Of a DNA stretch of 64,000 bases, positions 43,801 through 64,000 are shown one piece after another. Position numbers and translations under genes: made by a program. The stretch is from Plazaster borealis (taxonomy: Eukaryota; Echinodermata; Asteroidea; Forcipulatida; Labidiasteridae). Every line of letters starts with the position of its first letter. Position 1 is the first letter of the stretch. The notes under the pieces were generated by a model. It ran no database searches and had not been told where the DNA came from. It worked only from the letters and a program-made list of their open reading frames with translations. The DNA is taken from positions 22,677,063 to 22,741,062 of the forward strand of contig CM037472.1 in NCBI GenBank assembly GCA_021014325.1, in the 5' to 3' direction.

Positions 43801-46782
43801 TCAAAATTCTCTGTTAGAAACACAAGATAAAAACACAACATCAAAACAACTCTTTATATATATTTCAAAGGGTATGTACAACATTGGTAATTGAGTGAAA
43901 ATATAAATGTTCACGGATTTACACAGAACTTACATTGTATAAAAATCATGGTGGAAAACTTCCCCTGAAACATTTTTGTTTTATTTTATTTTTATTTTAG
44001 AAATACACAATGATTACAAGTTGGACAGGGGCTGTCAAGGTTATACAAAAGTATAAAAACTGCCATCTTAAGATGTGTACAACCAGAACCAGATTTTTGG
44101 TTGAAATGCTAAAGGTATTTTTTTAAATGAGTAAAAACAAATAGTCTTGATACTTTTTCACTACTTTCTTTTGACTGCGGTGACTGTTTAATCTTAACTT
44201 TTCCCAGGTTTGTTATTTCATGTATATGTTGGGTAGGTTACATAAAGTGTGGATACTAGTATTTCACAACTACCAATGTTGTCTGATGCTTTAAACTACT
44301 ACGATTCCATATTTTTCCAAATTTACAAAATCGTTGTTTTACCTCCTGGTATTGGATCAGGAGGGCCCAACCTTCGCCCTCCCCAGCTCTTGGAGGTCCA
44401 TCCTCGCTCCTCTGCGGGTACAGTGCGTCTCTTCTTCTTATCCCACTGGCTACGGATCTGCTGTAGCTTCTCTTCTCGCTCTGGGTCTGGCGCTCTCGCT
44501 TCCATGGTCTGCACAACCCTGTCTTTCATGATGGGTGCGTTAAGCCCTGGCCAGGCTATGTTTGCCTTTCCTGTAGAGAGAAACAACATTTAAAAACTGT
44601 GTTTATTTTCAAGACTTGCAAAGCACTGAGTATACAGTGGTAATTGTTCAAAAAACCAAAACCAAATTAGATTTGAACCTCTGGTGCCGTATTCAGGTTC
44701 GCCCTCAACCTTTTAAGTGACTTACCAGCAGGACCAGTTAGCTGCCATTTCACTAGTCCAACAGCTTTTTCACTAGTCCATATTTCAAATGAAACAGGGA
44801 TGCTCTCTAACACTGAACTAACCAGCAGGACCACTTGGAGTGAATTGTGACTGGTCCTGAGGTGTTTTAACTAGCATTTGGCCAGCGGACCACTGTTAAA
44901 GGGGAACGCTGGTAATTATGTCAGCTCAAAATGTTATTGTTTTACTTTTAACTGCAACCATTTAAAAATGTCCACAACTCCACTCCTTATGTTTTCCCAG
45001 CATTCTTATGTAATGTTTTTACAATTATGTATTTATATAATTACATGTCTCAAGAACTGAATAATTTGTTTTGCTATCTTTGAAAACAAAAGGGGGGTTT
45101 AATTGCTCCTAGCGGTCACCTTCTCCAATAATCTGTCCTCTGTTGAGATCTTTCTTGATCCTCTTAGCGGGTCGTTTTCCCCTTGCCTTGGTCTGGGCTT
45201 TTCCTGTGGTTGCCAGCATTCCTTTCCATAGCTGGTCCGCCGTTACTGCAATGCACCAATAAAAATAACAGATAATAATTTTAAAAAACATATTTGGATG
45301 GAAAATAACAAATCTATTTATGTATTTCCCACCATCTGTGAAAGTAACACTTTCTAGTGCAACTCAATGAGATTCTCAATATTGATAAAAAGTGCAAAAA
45401 TAGTTAATGGCTTCACATTTTGACCCTATAGCAGAGTCTTTCTTAAAGGTTTAATGACAACACAACACACACATTCAAAAGTGTCTTCATAGCAACCAGA
45501 GATTCAGTCCCACCACATAATGTCAAATACCCAAGTTCAATGATCGTATAAAAAACATTTCACTTGAACCTCTAAATCCTCCCCATTTGTAAAACTTTCA
45601 GTAGAATAATAAAAATGTAAAACGAATTAGGTCCCAATTTCATGGCACTGCTCACCACAGAATTTGTGCTTATGGCACCCTGTAAAGCAAGTGATTCTTT
45701 GGGCCGTTAAGTGCAGAATTCCGCTGTAAGCAGCGCCACGAAATTGGGCCGCAAGTCTGTGGCCACCAACTAGCCCACCTTTTTGGGCTGTTATGGCTCT
45801 CTTTTAACATCGATCTTATCATAGTCGCCATTATGATAAGACCGATGTTAAAAGAGAGCCGTAACGGCCCAACAAGGTGGGCTAGCCAATTGGCCAATTA
45901 TCTTAATGCCATTACATTTACAAGTATTCACACAATCTATGAAAACAAGGTATACAGACATGTATTGAACCAGCTTGTGTGTCTGCTTGGTGTCACAATA
46001 ACCTGAGCTGCTGGAAGCAATGCATGTGATGTCTGCTTGTTGTGTAAGCCATTGGTCAGGCTTGGTATCGAACTGCAGTGTCTACTCGTTGAAACTGAAA
46101 GACCTGTATGAGAGACCATGGTGGAGAGACATTGAAGTTATAAAATATTTATACCTGACAGACATAATATTAATATGCGGATAAAAAATAATGAAGGATT
46201 TACTGTATTGGAATTTCATTGAATTTGAAGCCGTGTCAATAAAAATTTTGACTTTGTGAGTTTGTTGGAAAATTGCTCCTTTTTTTGAAAAGTTAATTAA
46301 ATGTTGAGTTATAATTATGCACATTTCAATTGGTCGAGTTGACTTCAAGACTGCTGTGTGGTTCTGGTTCTAGTTTTGGTTCTAGTTCTGGTTTGGTTCT
46401 GGTTCTCATGGTTCTTGTTCTGGTTGTACTTGTAGTTCTAGTTTTCGATCTAGTTCTGGTTCTGGTTCTAGTTTTGGTTCTGGTTCTGGTTCTAGTTCTG
46501 GTTCTGGTTCTAGTTTTGGTTCTAGTTCTGTTCCTGGTTCTGGTTCGAACTTTTGGTGACTGCGTAATCTCCACCGTGACCATATGTCCACCCAATAATT
46601 CATACACAGATGCATACATGCTGGCTAGGCCTATTTCTTAACCATTTTGTTTACTTTCGTGGTGGGCCAATCAATACAGTAACACACTGACCGAAAATTT
46701 CAAGGGGTAGTATCGAAATGCACTTACCCTTAGAAAAATTTGCACATAATCTTGCCAGCGTAAAGTTACCGTAGCTCGCCAT
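40805..46782 (-). CDS. MRPS5: Mitochondrial ribosomal protein S5 (uS5m), complete, 8 exons
   Basis: Exons in gene order: 46728-46782, 45120-45245, 44343-44570, 43685-43810, 43281-43385, 42437-42499, 41645-41781, 40805-41026; 1062 nt, 353 residues, all GT-AG with matching phases. The N-terminus [19 protein letters not shown] could be a mitochondrial presequence. Conserved blocks: [37 protein letters not shown], the S5 RNA-binding fold around residues 149-215 ([27 protein letters not shown]), then [21 protein letters not shown] and the exon 8 block [18 protein letters not shown] of the S5 C-terminal domain and metazoan extension. The protein belongs to the small mitoribosomal subunit, near the mRNA entrance and decoding centre by family knowledge. 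It is somewhat shorter than human MRPS5 (430 residues), mostly at the ends. Divergent from PSMC6. Confidence 0.95.
41095..41492 (-). repeat. Leu/Ser-like SINE in MRPS5 3' flank side
   Basis: Minus-strand SINE in the intron between MRPS5 exons 7 and 8. Head gtggccgagcggtcaagcgc near 41,485; B box gggttcaagtccc; body with gtaatgcacataaaagaaccc. It is in the same orientation as the gene. Confidence 0.75.
45761..45895. mobile_element. 135-nt foldback element
   Basis: Two arms of about 62 nt (ggcc...tagcccacctttttgggc...ttatcat and its complement) with only a handful of mismatches and a 10-nt loop, in MRPS5 intron 1 directly beside a degenerate MITE (45,631-45,750). A pre-mRNA containing it would form a long hairpin. 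Confidence 0.8.
46345..46550. repeat. GGTTCT/AGTTCT hexamer minisatellite
   Basis: About 200 bp of degenerate 6-bp repeats (ggttct, agttct, agtttt) in MRPS5 intron 1. The multiple-of-three period gives long open frames on both strands (RT/KT repeats on minus, LVLV on plus); these are not treated as genes. Confidence 0.9.
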
Positions 46783-46885
46783 TCTTACCGGGTAGTTAAC
46801 TAGAAAACATGCCGAGATTCAGATTCATGGTAGACAGGTATAGCGCCCTCAACCGTTCTGCAGCTGGCATTATTAATTGTTCATC
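46783..46885. promoter_or_regulatory. Bidirectional promoter interval MRPS5/PSMC6
   Basis: Only 103 bp separate the MRPS5 and PSMC6 start codons, so both core promoters and 5' UTRs must fit here or overlap into the first exons. No TATA box is seen. Both starts lie in an atggc context (tcatcatggccgac on plus, agaatggcgagc on minus). Confidence 0.75.
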
Positions 46886-57186
<10,301 letters not shown>

Positions 57187-57190
57187 ATCA

Positions 57191-57196
57191 AATAAA
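57191..57196 (+). terminator. Poly(A) signal AATAAA after PSMC6
   Basis: Hexamer beginning 5 nt beyond the PSMC6 stop codon. If used, the 3' UTR would be only about 20-30 nt; aataaa at 58923-58928 is an alternative distal site. Confidence 0.4.
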
Positions 57197-57225
57197 GTAG
57201 ACCAGCTCAGCCAGTTTCATGGAAC

Positions 57226-57294
57226 TTTACGCAACTGCATAAATCCACTTGTGCAAGAAATGTTGTGCTAAGTGGACTTACGCAGTTGCGTAAA
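57226..57294. other. 25-bp stem hairpin in PSMC6 3' flank
   Basis: tttacgcaactgcataaatc pairs with gacttacgcagttgcgtaaa; two mismatches in 25 bp, loop of about 19 nt. It lies 40 nt after the stop and just before a MITE at 57,304-57,512, so it may be a foldback remnant. Confidence 0.7.
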
Positions 57295-58605
57295 TCGGTG
57301 GCAGGGCCCAATTTCATAGAGCTGCTCAAGCAAAAAAAATTCGCTTAACAATTTTCAGCGAAGCAACAATTTGCTGGAAACCAGTCAGAAATAATACATG
57401 TGACATACTGTTTTTCCAGGTAACTATTTTGTGGTTTTAGGCAAAAACTTTTGGGGCTCGGTTTATTTTCGGGCTTAAAAGCAGCTCTATGAAATTTGTC
57501 CCTGGTCCAATGAAACCTTCCCAAAGTAGAACTATATAAATTTGAGTTTGGGGTATTTCAAAGTTTGGGGCTATTACCGTGTATCGGCCCTTACATATAA
57601 TTGAATAGGAGATTATACATAGAAAGATGGAAAGTGTTTTTTAAAAGCAAATGTGCTTTGGCGTAATCTTCCTATTTTTGTAGGAGCTGATTGGAAAAGT
57701 TACTAAGAAAACATTGCGTTTCCCTCCTAAACTTACCTGATTAACCAACTGAGGTTATTATGTACCTCCCTGCATTATAAGAATATTTCATTCCAGCATT
57801 TACATGTGTGTCTATTTTTTCTGTAATAACGTGTTTTCGAAAGACTTGGTAGTTTCACTGGGTAAAGATGACCAGACTCACTGGGCCTTATCTTATTGTT
57901 TTGCTTTGCATAGAATAGTGCAAACAAAATTTGCAGAAAAACACATCTTCAGATGTGAAATGTTTAACATAAGTTTAGAGACTTGTAATTTTCCCCCCAC
58001 TTTCATGAGGTCACCAAACTGAATTTGACCTTGGAGCCCCTTCTTAAAGCTTTTATAGGATGTCCTGTTGTCGACTTTTAAATCTTAGAGGAGTGACTGC
58101 ATAATAACACCCATTGTATTTACTAATTCGCATAGTGCAGGGTTTCAGTTCAGATTCGGAATTTGTTGTGCTTTTGTTCCGTCTGGTGTGTAAGAATGTT
58201 AGCTGTCATAATTAAGATCAGTATTGTTTTGTACTACAGACTGCGCAAGACTCCACGTATTTAAATAAAAATTGAGTTGTTAAAGTGCGATGTTTTGCAG
58301 GCATGCAACTGCAGTTATCAAAAAAAAAAAGATTTTGTTTTAAGAGGAAAGTGCCAGGCACAGCAAGACTGTGTACTGTGATTTTCAATTTTCAATGGCA
58401 CAGCTGAGAAACCCAAAACGAGAAGCACAGCTGATAAGCTGCATGCATGCTTATGTGTCCTTCACACGTTAAAGCAATGTTTGTGGGACCAAACGGGTCC
58501 CAGTTTGAATACTTGCAAGAGCCAAGTTCGCGCAAGAACTATCGTTGACTATAGTTCGACTAAGTTAGCCCCAACTTTGTTTTGCTGTCCTCTTATAACA
58601 AAGAG

Positions 58606-58806
58606 GTAATTTGGCCAGTCCCAGCGATCTTGTTACAATGAGAGTCGACCGTACACTGTTGCTCAATCACTTTAATATACAGAGGTGGATATTTGTAATT
58701 TGGCAAGTCATAATTTTGGCCGGTAAATTGACCGGTAATTTGGCCAGTCCCAGCAATCGTTGTAACAAGAGTCGACTGTATACTTTTGCCTAATCACTTA
58801 CTGAGG
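58606..58806. repeat. ~128-bp tandem dimer
   Basis: taatttggccagtcccagc begins both copies (about 58,607 and 58,735), followed by gagtcgac and aatcact...gaggtggatat in each. The copies have diverged. Confidence 0.75.
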
Positions 58807-60703
58807 TGGATATATTATCTGTTACTCCCATGATTAAACTTATGTAAGTCTGCTTATTATGTATATGTACACAAACCTCAGATCCTACTTGTGTCTTCAT
58901 TGTAAACCTGGAAAGGAGACTCAATAAAGAAATATTCTGCACACTTTTAAAATTCAATGAGTTTTTAGTTTTATTATACAATTCTTCAGAGTTCTCCCAA
59001 ATATAAATCCATAAAACAATGACCACATGTGATGGTGAACAACTTTGTATTGTGCACATTGTACAACCTTAACAATTTCACTTGGTGCTTGATATGGGGC
59101 ATGGTGTACCCCCCCCCCCTATTTTGTCTTCATTGTGTACTTAGAATCTCAAGAACTCTTTAGAGGATTTTAAGGGGGGGGGGGTAGTTCTGTACAAAAT
59201 AAGAGTTGATCTTTTCATGCACCATTTGTTTTAGTGATAAATTATATCATATGGACACATTAATTGTTTATTCGTCTTTTGCAAATGGCGACACCCCCCA
59301 AAAACAGGTCACAATAGCACTCTCAAGAGTCCTCTTTCCCATTCTGAAAACTGTGTGGTCGTGCGATCTTTATTTTTCGTTTTACAACTATTTTTCTGAA
59401 GGGATTTAAACCGGTCGCTAACGACCGGTTGGCTCATGAAAGAGTTAAAGTATGTTTTTTCATCCTTACCAATCCTGTATAATACCTTTAAAATGGAAAT
59501 GTTCATTGCAAGACTTTCCTGGAAGTTTTCTTTTCAGTTCTGTATGGCATCATTCTAATAGTGTGATGCACTCATGCTTTACCTTTCATCTGAAAACTCC
59601 ATACAAAGTTTTGTTCAATGTACATATTTCATTCAAGTTAAACAGATAAACTCCATTTAAACATAACCATTGCTCCCGCCCACATCTACTTTAAGGAGTC
59701 ACAAGGACTTTAAAGCAGAATGAGTTAAAGCACATGTGTCATTATTGGTAAATGTCAAAGACCGGTATCCACACTTGATGTGACCCAACATATACATGAA
59801 AGAACAAACCTGTGAAAGTTTAAGCTCAAGCGGTAATTGGAGTCATGAGAAAAAATCCCTAAATGTTTTCACTGTTTTCAAACATTGAGTTTTGGACTCG
59901 CGAGATCATAACCGATTGTTTTACTCATTTCTTAAAAACTATTGCATTTCAAGCAAAAATATTTCAAGGGAAGTTTTCTATCATGACCATCTTTATACTT
60001 GCATAAATTGTTCCCGATAAACATAATCTTTATGGGCAACTTGGGTTTTGGTTTTGAGCTGCACCAAACGTAAAAATTTTCTACGCAGCCAAGTAGTTCA
60101 GCAACGAATCATGCACGGAAGTTCGATAAAACTCTTGCGTGCCACACGTGATATTTACGTTCAACAAAATGATTTATCACTGCCCTTAAATAGAGCTGAC
60201 TTTACACTGCGAACATTTCAAGAGGCGTCAAAACAATGACCAGTGGGCACAAGGAGGTAGCTACATCTGTAAACATAAACCCTGTACATTTCAGATATTC
60301 AAAATGGAACCTGTAACAGAGAACCTGAAGAAACATAAAGCCTGTAAGCAGATGTTTTCTGCCCATGAACAGAATTCATAATTCACTACCTGCTGACCGT
60401 AAGTAAAGCCAAAGGCACGCTAACCTGCCGGCAGTTCTTTTACACAGACGAGTGTCGCAACAATGCAAGCCATTGTGAACGAACACGTGCGATGCCACGC
60501 TTTCCTGATATACTTGGCAGAAACATTGGTAAACAGTTTTACGAAATTTGGCCCCGCCAGTAAATTAACCACCTATAAAACAATATACATTAAATATCGG
60601 TGCACTCAACTCACAAAACCAAAAATGCATTTTGTCTTTGTGTTTCAAGTTCTACTCGGGAACCTCATTTATGTTGCCTATTCAAACAATGTCATCGGCT
60701 CAG

Positions 60704-60948
60704 TGCTGTAAGGTCGTCAATTGCATTTTCGTTTCCAAAGCGATCAAAATAAAAAAATGTGTATAAATTTGAAAAACACATCAAGATCTACAAATAATTG
60801 TTTTACCAATAAAATGATTGTTTCTTTTTGCCAAAAAATTACTTTCGAGACCACTCTTGATCAATAAACTCTATTTACCAAGAGCTCCAAAACATGCAAA
60901 ATGAATTTCATAAAACCCTACAAACTGCACTAACGACCTTACAGTCCT
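60704..60948. mobile_element. Small MITE with gctgtaaggtcgt ends
   Basis: Inverted ends tgtaaggtcgt / acgaccttaca about 245 bp apart, AT-rich interior, no coding capacity. Confidence 0.5.
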
Positions 60949-61022
60949 GAGAGTACGATGTAACATTTTGACAAAACAATATGAATTTCTGTTCAACACG
61001 TGAATGCAATAGTGAAATCTAC

Positions 61023-61028
61023 TTTATT
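61023..61028 (-). terminator. Poly(A) signal of PSMD8
   Basis: tttatt on the plus strand (AATAAA on the gene strand), 16 nt after the PSMD8 stop codon. Confidence 0.55.
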
Positions 61029-61043
61029 TCCTATGGGCGGCTA

Positions 61044-63911
61044 CTAGACAATCATCTCGAGCTCTCTTGCATATTCTATAGCCTGCAACGCCAGCTGATG
61101 AGATGGAATGCTATCATCAGCCTTCTTGTCTTTGTGGAAAATGAAATAGTTGTCTGCACCTATTTCCCAGCCACGCTGAAAATTAAATGGAGGAAGGAAG
61201 AGGTCGAATTAGAACAGGTACCTCAGAACATGATTCAAGTAAAGTTAAACATGTAAGTATGAGTGGGTTTTTTATTTGTTATATTTTACTCTGAAAAATG
61301 AAAGTTAACTCCCAAACTGTTCTTTTTTAGTCCTTTAAAATTTTGTTTACTTAAAATAAACTATAAAATCTACTGACACAAAGTGATGGTAATTGTTATT
61401 TTTTAGTCATAAAAAAAGAAGTTTCAATGAGCTTCCAGCCACAGACCAACGTAGCATCATGCAAGTTACTAGCTTTTCAAGGATTTTTATTCAGATGGTT
61501 CTTGGTTTGTCAAATCTTTATTTATTAGAGGCAGTCAAATTCTTTGAAAACATTTATCAGCGAGAAAATTCTTGACTCTGCTTGCTAATGGGGGGCAGCA
61601 CCATCGGTGGTCTTTTTAACAGAAATGACTACCTTAATAATAATAATAAGTACCAGTTCTTGGATAGCGCTTGGCTTTATCAAAGGGTGTCTAAAAGCGC
61701 TTATTATGCTTTAAGACAGGTATACGAAGATTTTGAATTATATGACCCATTTATATAGCACCTTGTATTTACAAGGTGATGCAGTGCAATCTGCCACCGG
61801 CGAGCCCCTTCTCTTAACGATAAGTGTGCTGGGTTCTTTTCCTTGCAATTACACAAGACACGTCACATCCAAAGGCAAAAATGGTTAAGTGTCTTGCCTA
61901 AGGTCACAAGTGTCATTACCGGGACTCGAACCCACTCTCTGCTGATCAGAAACACCAGAGCTCGAGTCTGGTTTGCAGGACCACTCTGCCACGACATGCC
62001 ACATACCTTACATAATTAGGCACTCCAATATGCTAGGCCATGAGTGAATCAATTATTTGTAAATGACTGTAATGTTTTATGTTCCATAAACTACCAGATT
62101 ATTTGTAATATCAGAGTTGCAGGCATATTCAGTGGCCCATATTATAGAAACTTATTTACTTTTACTTGACTGGCAATGTGTCAGAGAGGGGCTCCTACGC
62201 TCCAAAGCCAGATTAAGTTTTGTGATGCACTCATTTCCGAATAGAAAGAGTCCTCATGAAAGTGGGGAAATATTTACAAGTCTCTATCTCATATTAAAAT
62301 GGTGTAAAATTTCATTTTATTTGATACCCTTTCAGATTAAAATTTGAAACATGACGTCATCGGACAGCAAAAACAAATGGGTCTGTACATTCCAAAGAGG
62401 AATTTCTGCACCAGTCATAACCTTTAATCCAATGCTGTTTTGATTAAATATCATTTTAATTCAGGAATGAACTGAAAATTCTCGGTACAAAAATGTACAG
62501 ACCATATTTATGAAATGTGATGCCATTGAACATTTTTGAATTTTGAAAAAACGTGAGGTTAGAAACTTGTTATTTGTCCCCCACACTTTCATGAGGACTT
62601 TAGCTATTGGAAAAAGGATGCATAAAAAAAACTTGAATTTGACTTTGGAGACCCTCTTTAAAACACTGCTGATTTTTACCTTTGTTGAATATTCCTTCAT
62701 TTGCTGAGGCTTCGTAAAGAAGAGCATTCTTGCAGCCTCGTTGAAGGCTATCCTCTCATAGGCCTTGTCCAGACAGGCAGCAATCTCGTCTCGAATGGTC
62801 AGCAAGAGGATATCTATGAAGAAGTTATAGCTCTCAGCTGGAACGTTGCCCTTGGCAAGAAATACCTGCGTTAAAGCACAAGGACAACATTGGTAATTGT
62901 TTAAAACGAGTATTAACACTTGATGTGACCCAACATATACATGAAATAACAAACCTGTGAAAGTTTTAGCTCAATCGGTCATCGGAGTCACAAGAAAATA
63001 GTGAAGCAAACAACTTGTATGTTTTCACTCTTTTCAAACATCGGGTTTTGGACTCGCGAGATCAAAACTAATTGTTATTTGCATTTCTCAAAAACTATAG
63101 CATTCCAAGCAAAAAATAGTTCAAGGGAAGTTTTCCACCATGACCATCTTTATTCCGTGTAAGTTTTGTGCAAATATGTAAACATTTATATTTTCACTCT
63201 TACCAATGTTATACACACCATAGAGAAACACCCTTTAAACGAAGACAGTATTAAAACTTTGACTCGGTGAATTTATTCACTTATAATTTATCAAGTAATA
63301 GACCAGACCACAAGGGAAACTGACTGGGTACATTTTAAATAATTTGGGGTTGAACAAAGAAAAGTTTGACTCGTGCACAATTTGAACCTACGACCTCCCA
63401 ATTAACATGCCGGGCACTCAACCAACTGAGTCATCTCGCCCTAATGTTGGCGGTCTCCCTAGTTTGTCAATATCTTTGTGTGGGGTTGCCAGTCAGAATC
63501 CATTCAACATGTAAATGCCGTGTAGCCAGGGATCACGCCCGAGTTTCCGATACAACTTGGGAAGCGGCAGCCAAGGGATCACCTTAATAAGGGGATGCAA
63601 CTTTTTTATTTCAAATATGAAGTAATAAACCACAAGGCAAACTGACTGGGTAAATTTTTACAAATTAGTCAGTACACACGAGCAAACTAAAGCGCTTAGT
63701 GAATTTGGACACGTCTGAGATCCGACCACTGAGCTTGTATTTTTAGCATTAGTGCAGAATGTTATTAATTGATTGGAGGGTGTTTCTAATACGAATGTCT
63801 TTGTCAGCTCACCTTGTTGTAGCTTCCCTCCATCAGGTACTGTTCCATTGATACCGGGTGCTTGATGTATATATTATTCTGGATTTCCTTGGCTGGTAGC
63901 AGCTCCAATTC
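61044..63911 (-). CDS. PSMD8: 26S proteasome non-ATPase subunit 8 (Rpn12), last three exons
   Basis: Exons in gene order: 63813-63911, 62680-62865, 61044-61175; all in phase 0 with GT-AG borders, 138 residues plus stop. Recognised blocks: [85 protein letters not shown], then [13 protein letters not shown] and the C-terminal [11 protein letters not shown], which in this family is the short helix and tail used for assembly of the 19S lid. The N-terminal part (helical PCI-type region) lies beyond the right edge. The exon 2 boundary is set by gcag/gtattt. PSMD8 is convergent with PSMC6, another 19S subunit gene, 3.9 kb away. Confidence 0.95.
61640..62000 (-). repeat. Leu/Ser-like SINE in PSMD8 last intron
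   Basis: Minus-strand SINE: ATT-rich end near 61,640 and head (gcatgtcgtggcagagtggt) near 62,000; B box gggttcgagtcccgg. Same orientation as PSMD8. Confidence 0.75.
62200..62665. mobile_element. Repeat of the gaggggctcc family
   Basis: Longer member of the family at 21,450, with roughly inverted halves; its right edge stops about 15 bp before the donor side of PSMD8 exon 62680-62865. Confidence 0.5.
63295..63650 (-). repeat. Long second-family SINE
   Basis: Has the tRNA-like core (actcaaccaactgagtcatc on plus) plus about 150 bp of further family sequence (ggcggtctccctagtttgtc...gatgcaacttttttattt), then another caccacaaggc-type end. It shows that the tRNA-like part sits in the middle of a larger unit. 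Confidence 0.6.
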
Positions 63912-64000
63912 CTGTACATGCGAACAAAAACATCAATAATAATATTGACTCTTATAAAGCGCAATTCCAAAGAATTATCATTGCGCTTCAAACATTATTA

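Larger units (their letters stand above)
57187..61043. other. Repeat-rich intergenic region between convergent PSMC6 and PSMD8
   Basis: Contains the hairpin, a MITE (57,304-57,512), an agactg...-type repeat (58,240-58,530), a ~128-bp tandem dimer (58,606-58,806), a piggyBac-like MITE (59,210-59,450), foldback-type sequence (59,724-60,040) and a small MITE (60,704-60,948). Open frames at 60,048-60,239 and 60,463-60,711 have no recognisable motif and were not called. Confidence 0.6.

Noticed and set aside
46326..46641. Arg-Thr or Leu-Val repeat proteins
   Set aside because: Caused by the hexamer repeat inside an intron; no start context or homology.
60463..60711. 82-codon plus-strand ORF between PSMC6 and PSMD8
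   Set aside because: No recognisable motif and it overlaps the edge of a small MITE; no support for a gene.

Overview
The window is eukaryotic, intron-rich and AT-rich. It is packed with tRNA-derived SINEs, foldback (MITE-like) elements and LINE tails. The gene content (a CTLD-PAN secreted lectin array, CEBPZ, MRPS5, PSMC6, PSMD8) and the repeat style suggest a marine deuterostome, most plausibly an echinoderm such as a sea star. That placement is inference from general knowledge, not proven by the sequence.

Region 1 (1-17,995): four tandem units of about 5.2-5.35 kb. Each carries a minus-strand, apparently single-exon gene for a secreted protein with a signal peptide, a C-type lectin-like domain and a PAN/apple-like domain. 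Units 1 and 3 match each other best, as do 2 and 4, so the array is a dimer duplicated as a ~10.5 kb block. Only unit 4 (16,834-17,541) is fully open. Units 1 and 3 share a frameshift before the PAN domain, and unit 2 lacks one T in a homopolymer. Each unit also carries SINE remnants and foldback elements, and units 1-3 carry a 26-bp minisatellite and a near-perfect 50-nt hairpin.

Region 2 (18,826-36,619, plus strand): fifteen exons of CEBPZ (Noc1/MAK21 family, ribosome biogenesis), from inside the CBF domain to the stop. The N-terminal exons are not in the window; either the lectin array sits in a >18 kb intron, or the locus is rearranged or misjoined. A 3.4 kb intron holds tandemly duplicated repeats with 15 perfect CRE palindromes.

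Region 3 (36,620-40,804): intergenic, almost all repeats, with one doubtful small minus-strand reading frame.

Region 4 (40,805-46,782, minus): complete eight-exon MRPS5, mitochondrial ribosomal protein uS5m. Its start codon is 103 bp from that of PSMC6 (46,886-57,186, plus), a complete twelve-exon gene for the 26S proteasome ATPase Rpt4, exactly 389 codons. The gap must hold a bidirectional promoter.

Region 5 (57,187-64,000): a repeat-rich intergenic stretch, then the last three exons of PSMD8 (Rpn12, proteasome lid) on the minus strand. Two 19S proteasome genes are therefore convergent neighbours. The housekeeping genes serve ribosome assembly (CEBPZ), mitochondrial translation (MRPS5) and protein degradation (PSMC6, PSMD8). 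The lectin array is the fast-evolving, accessory-like part.
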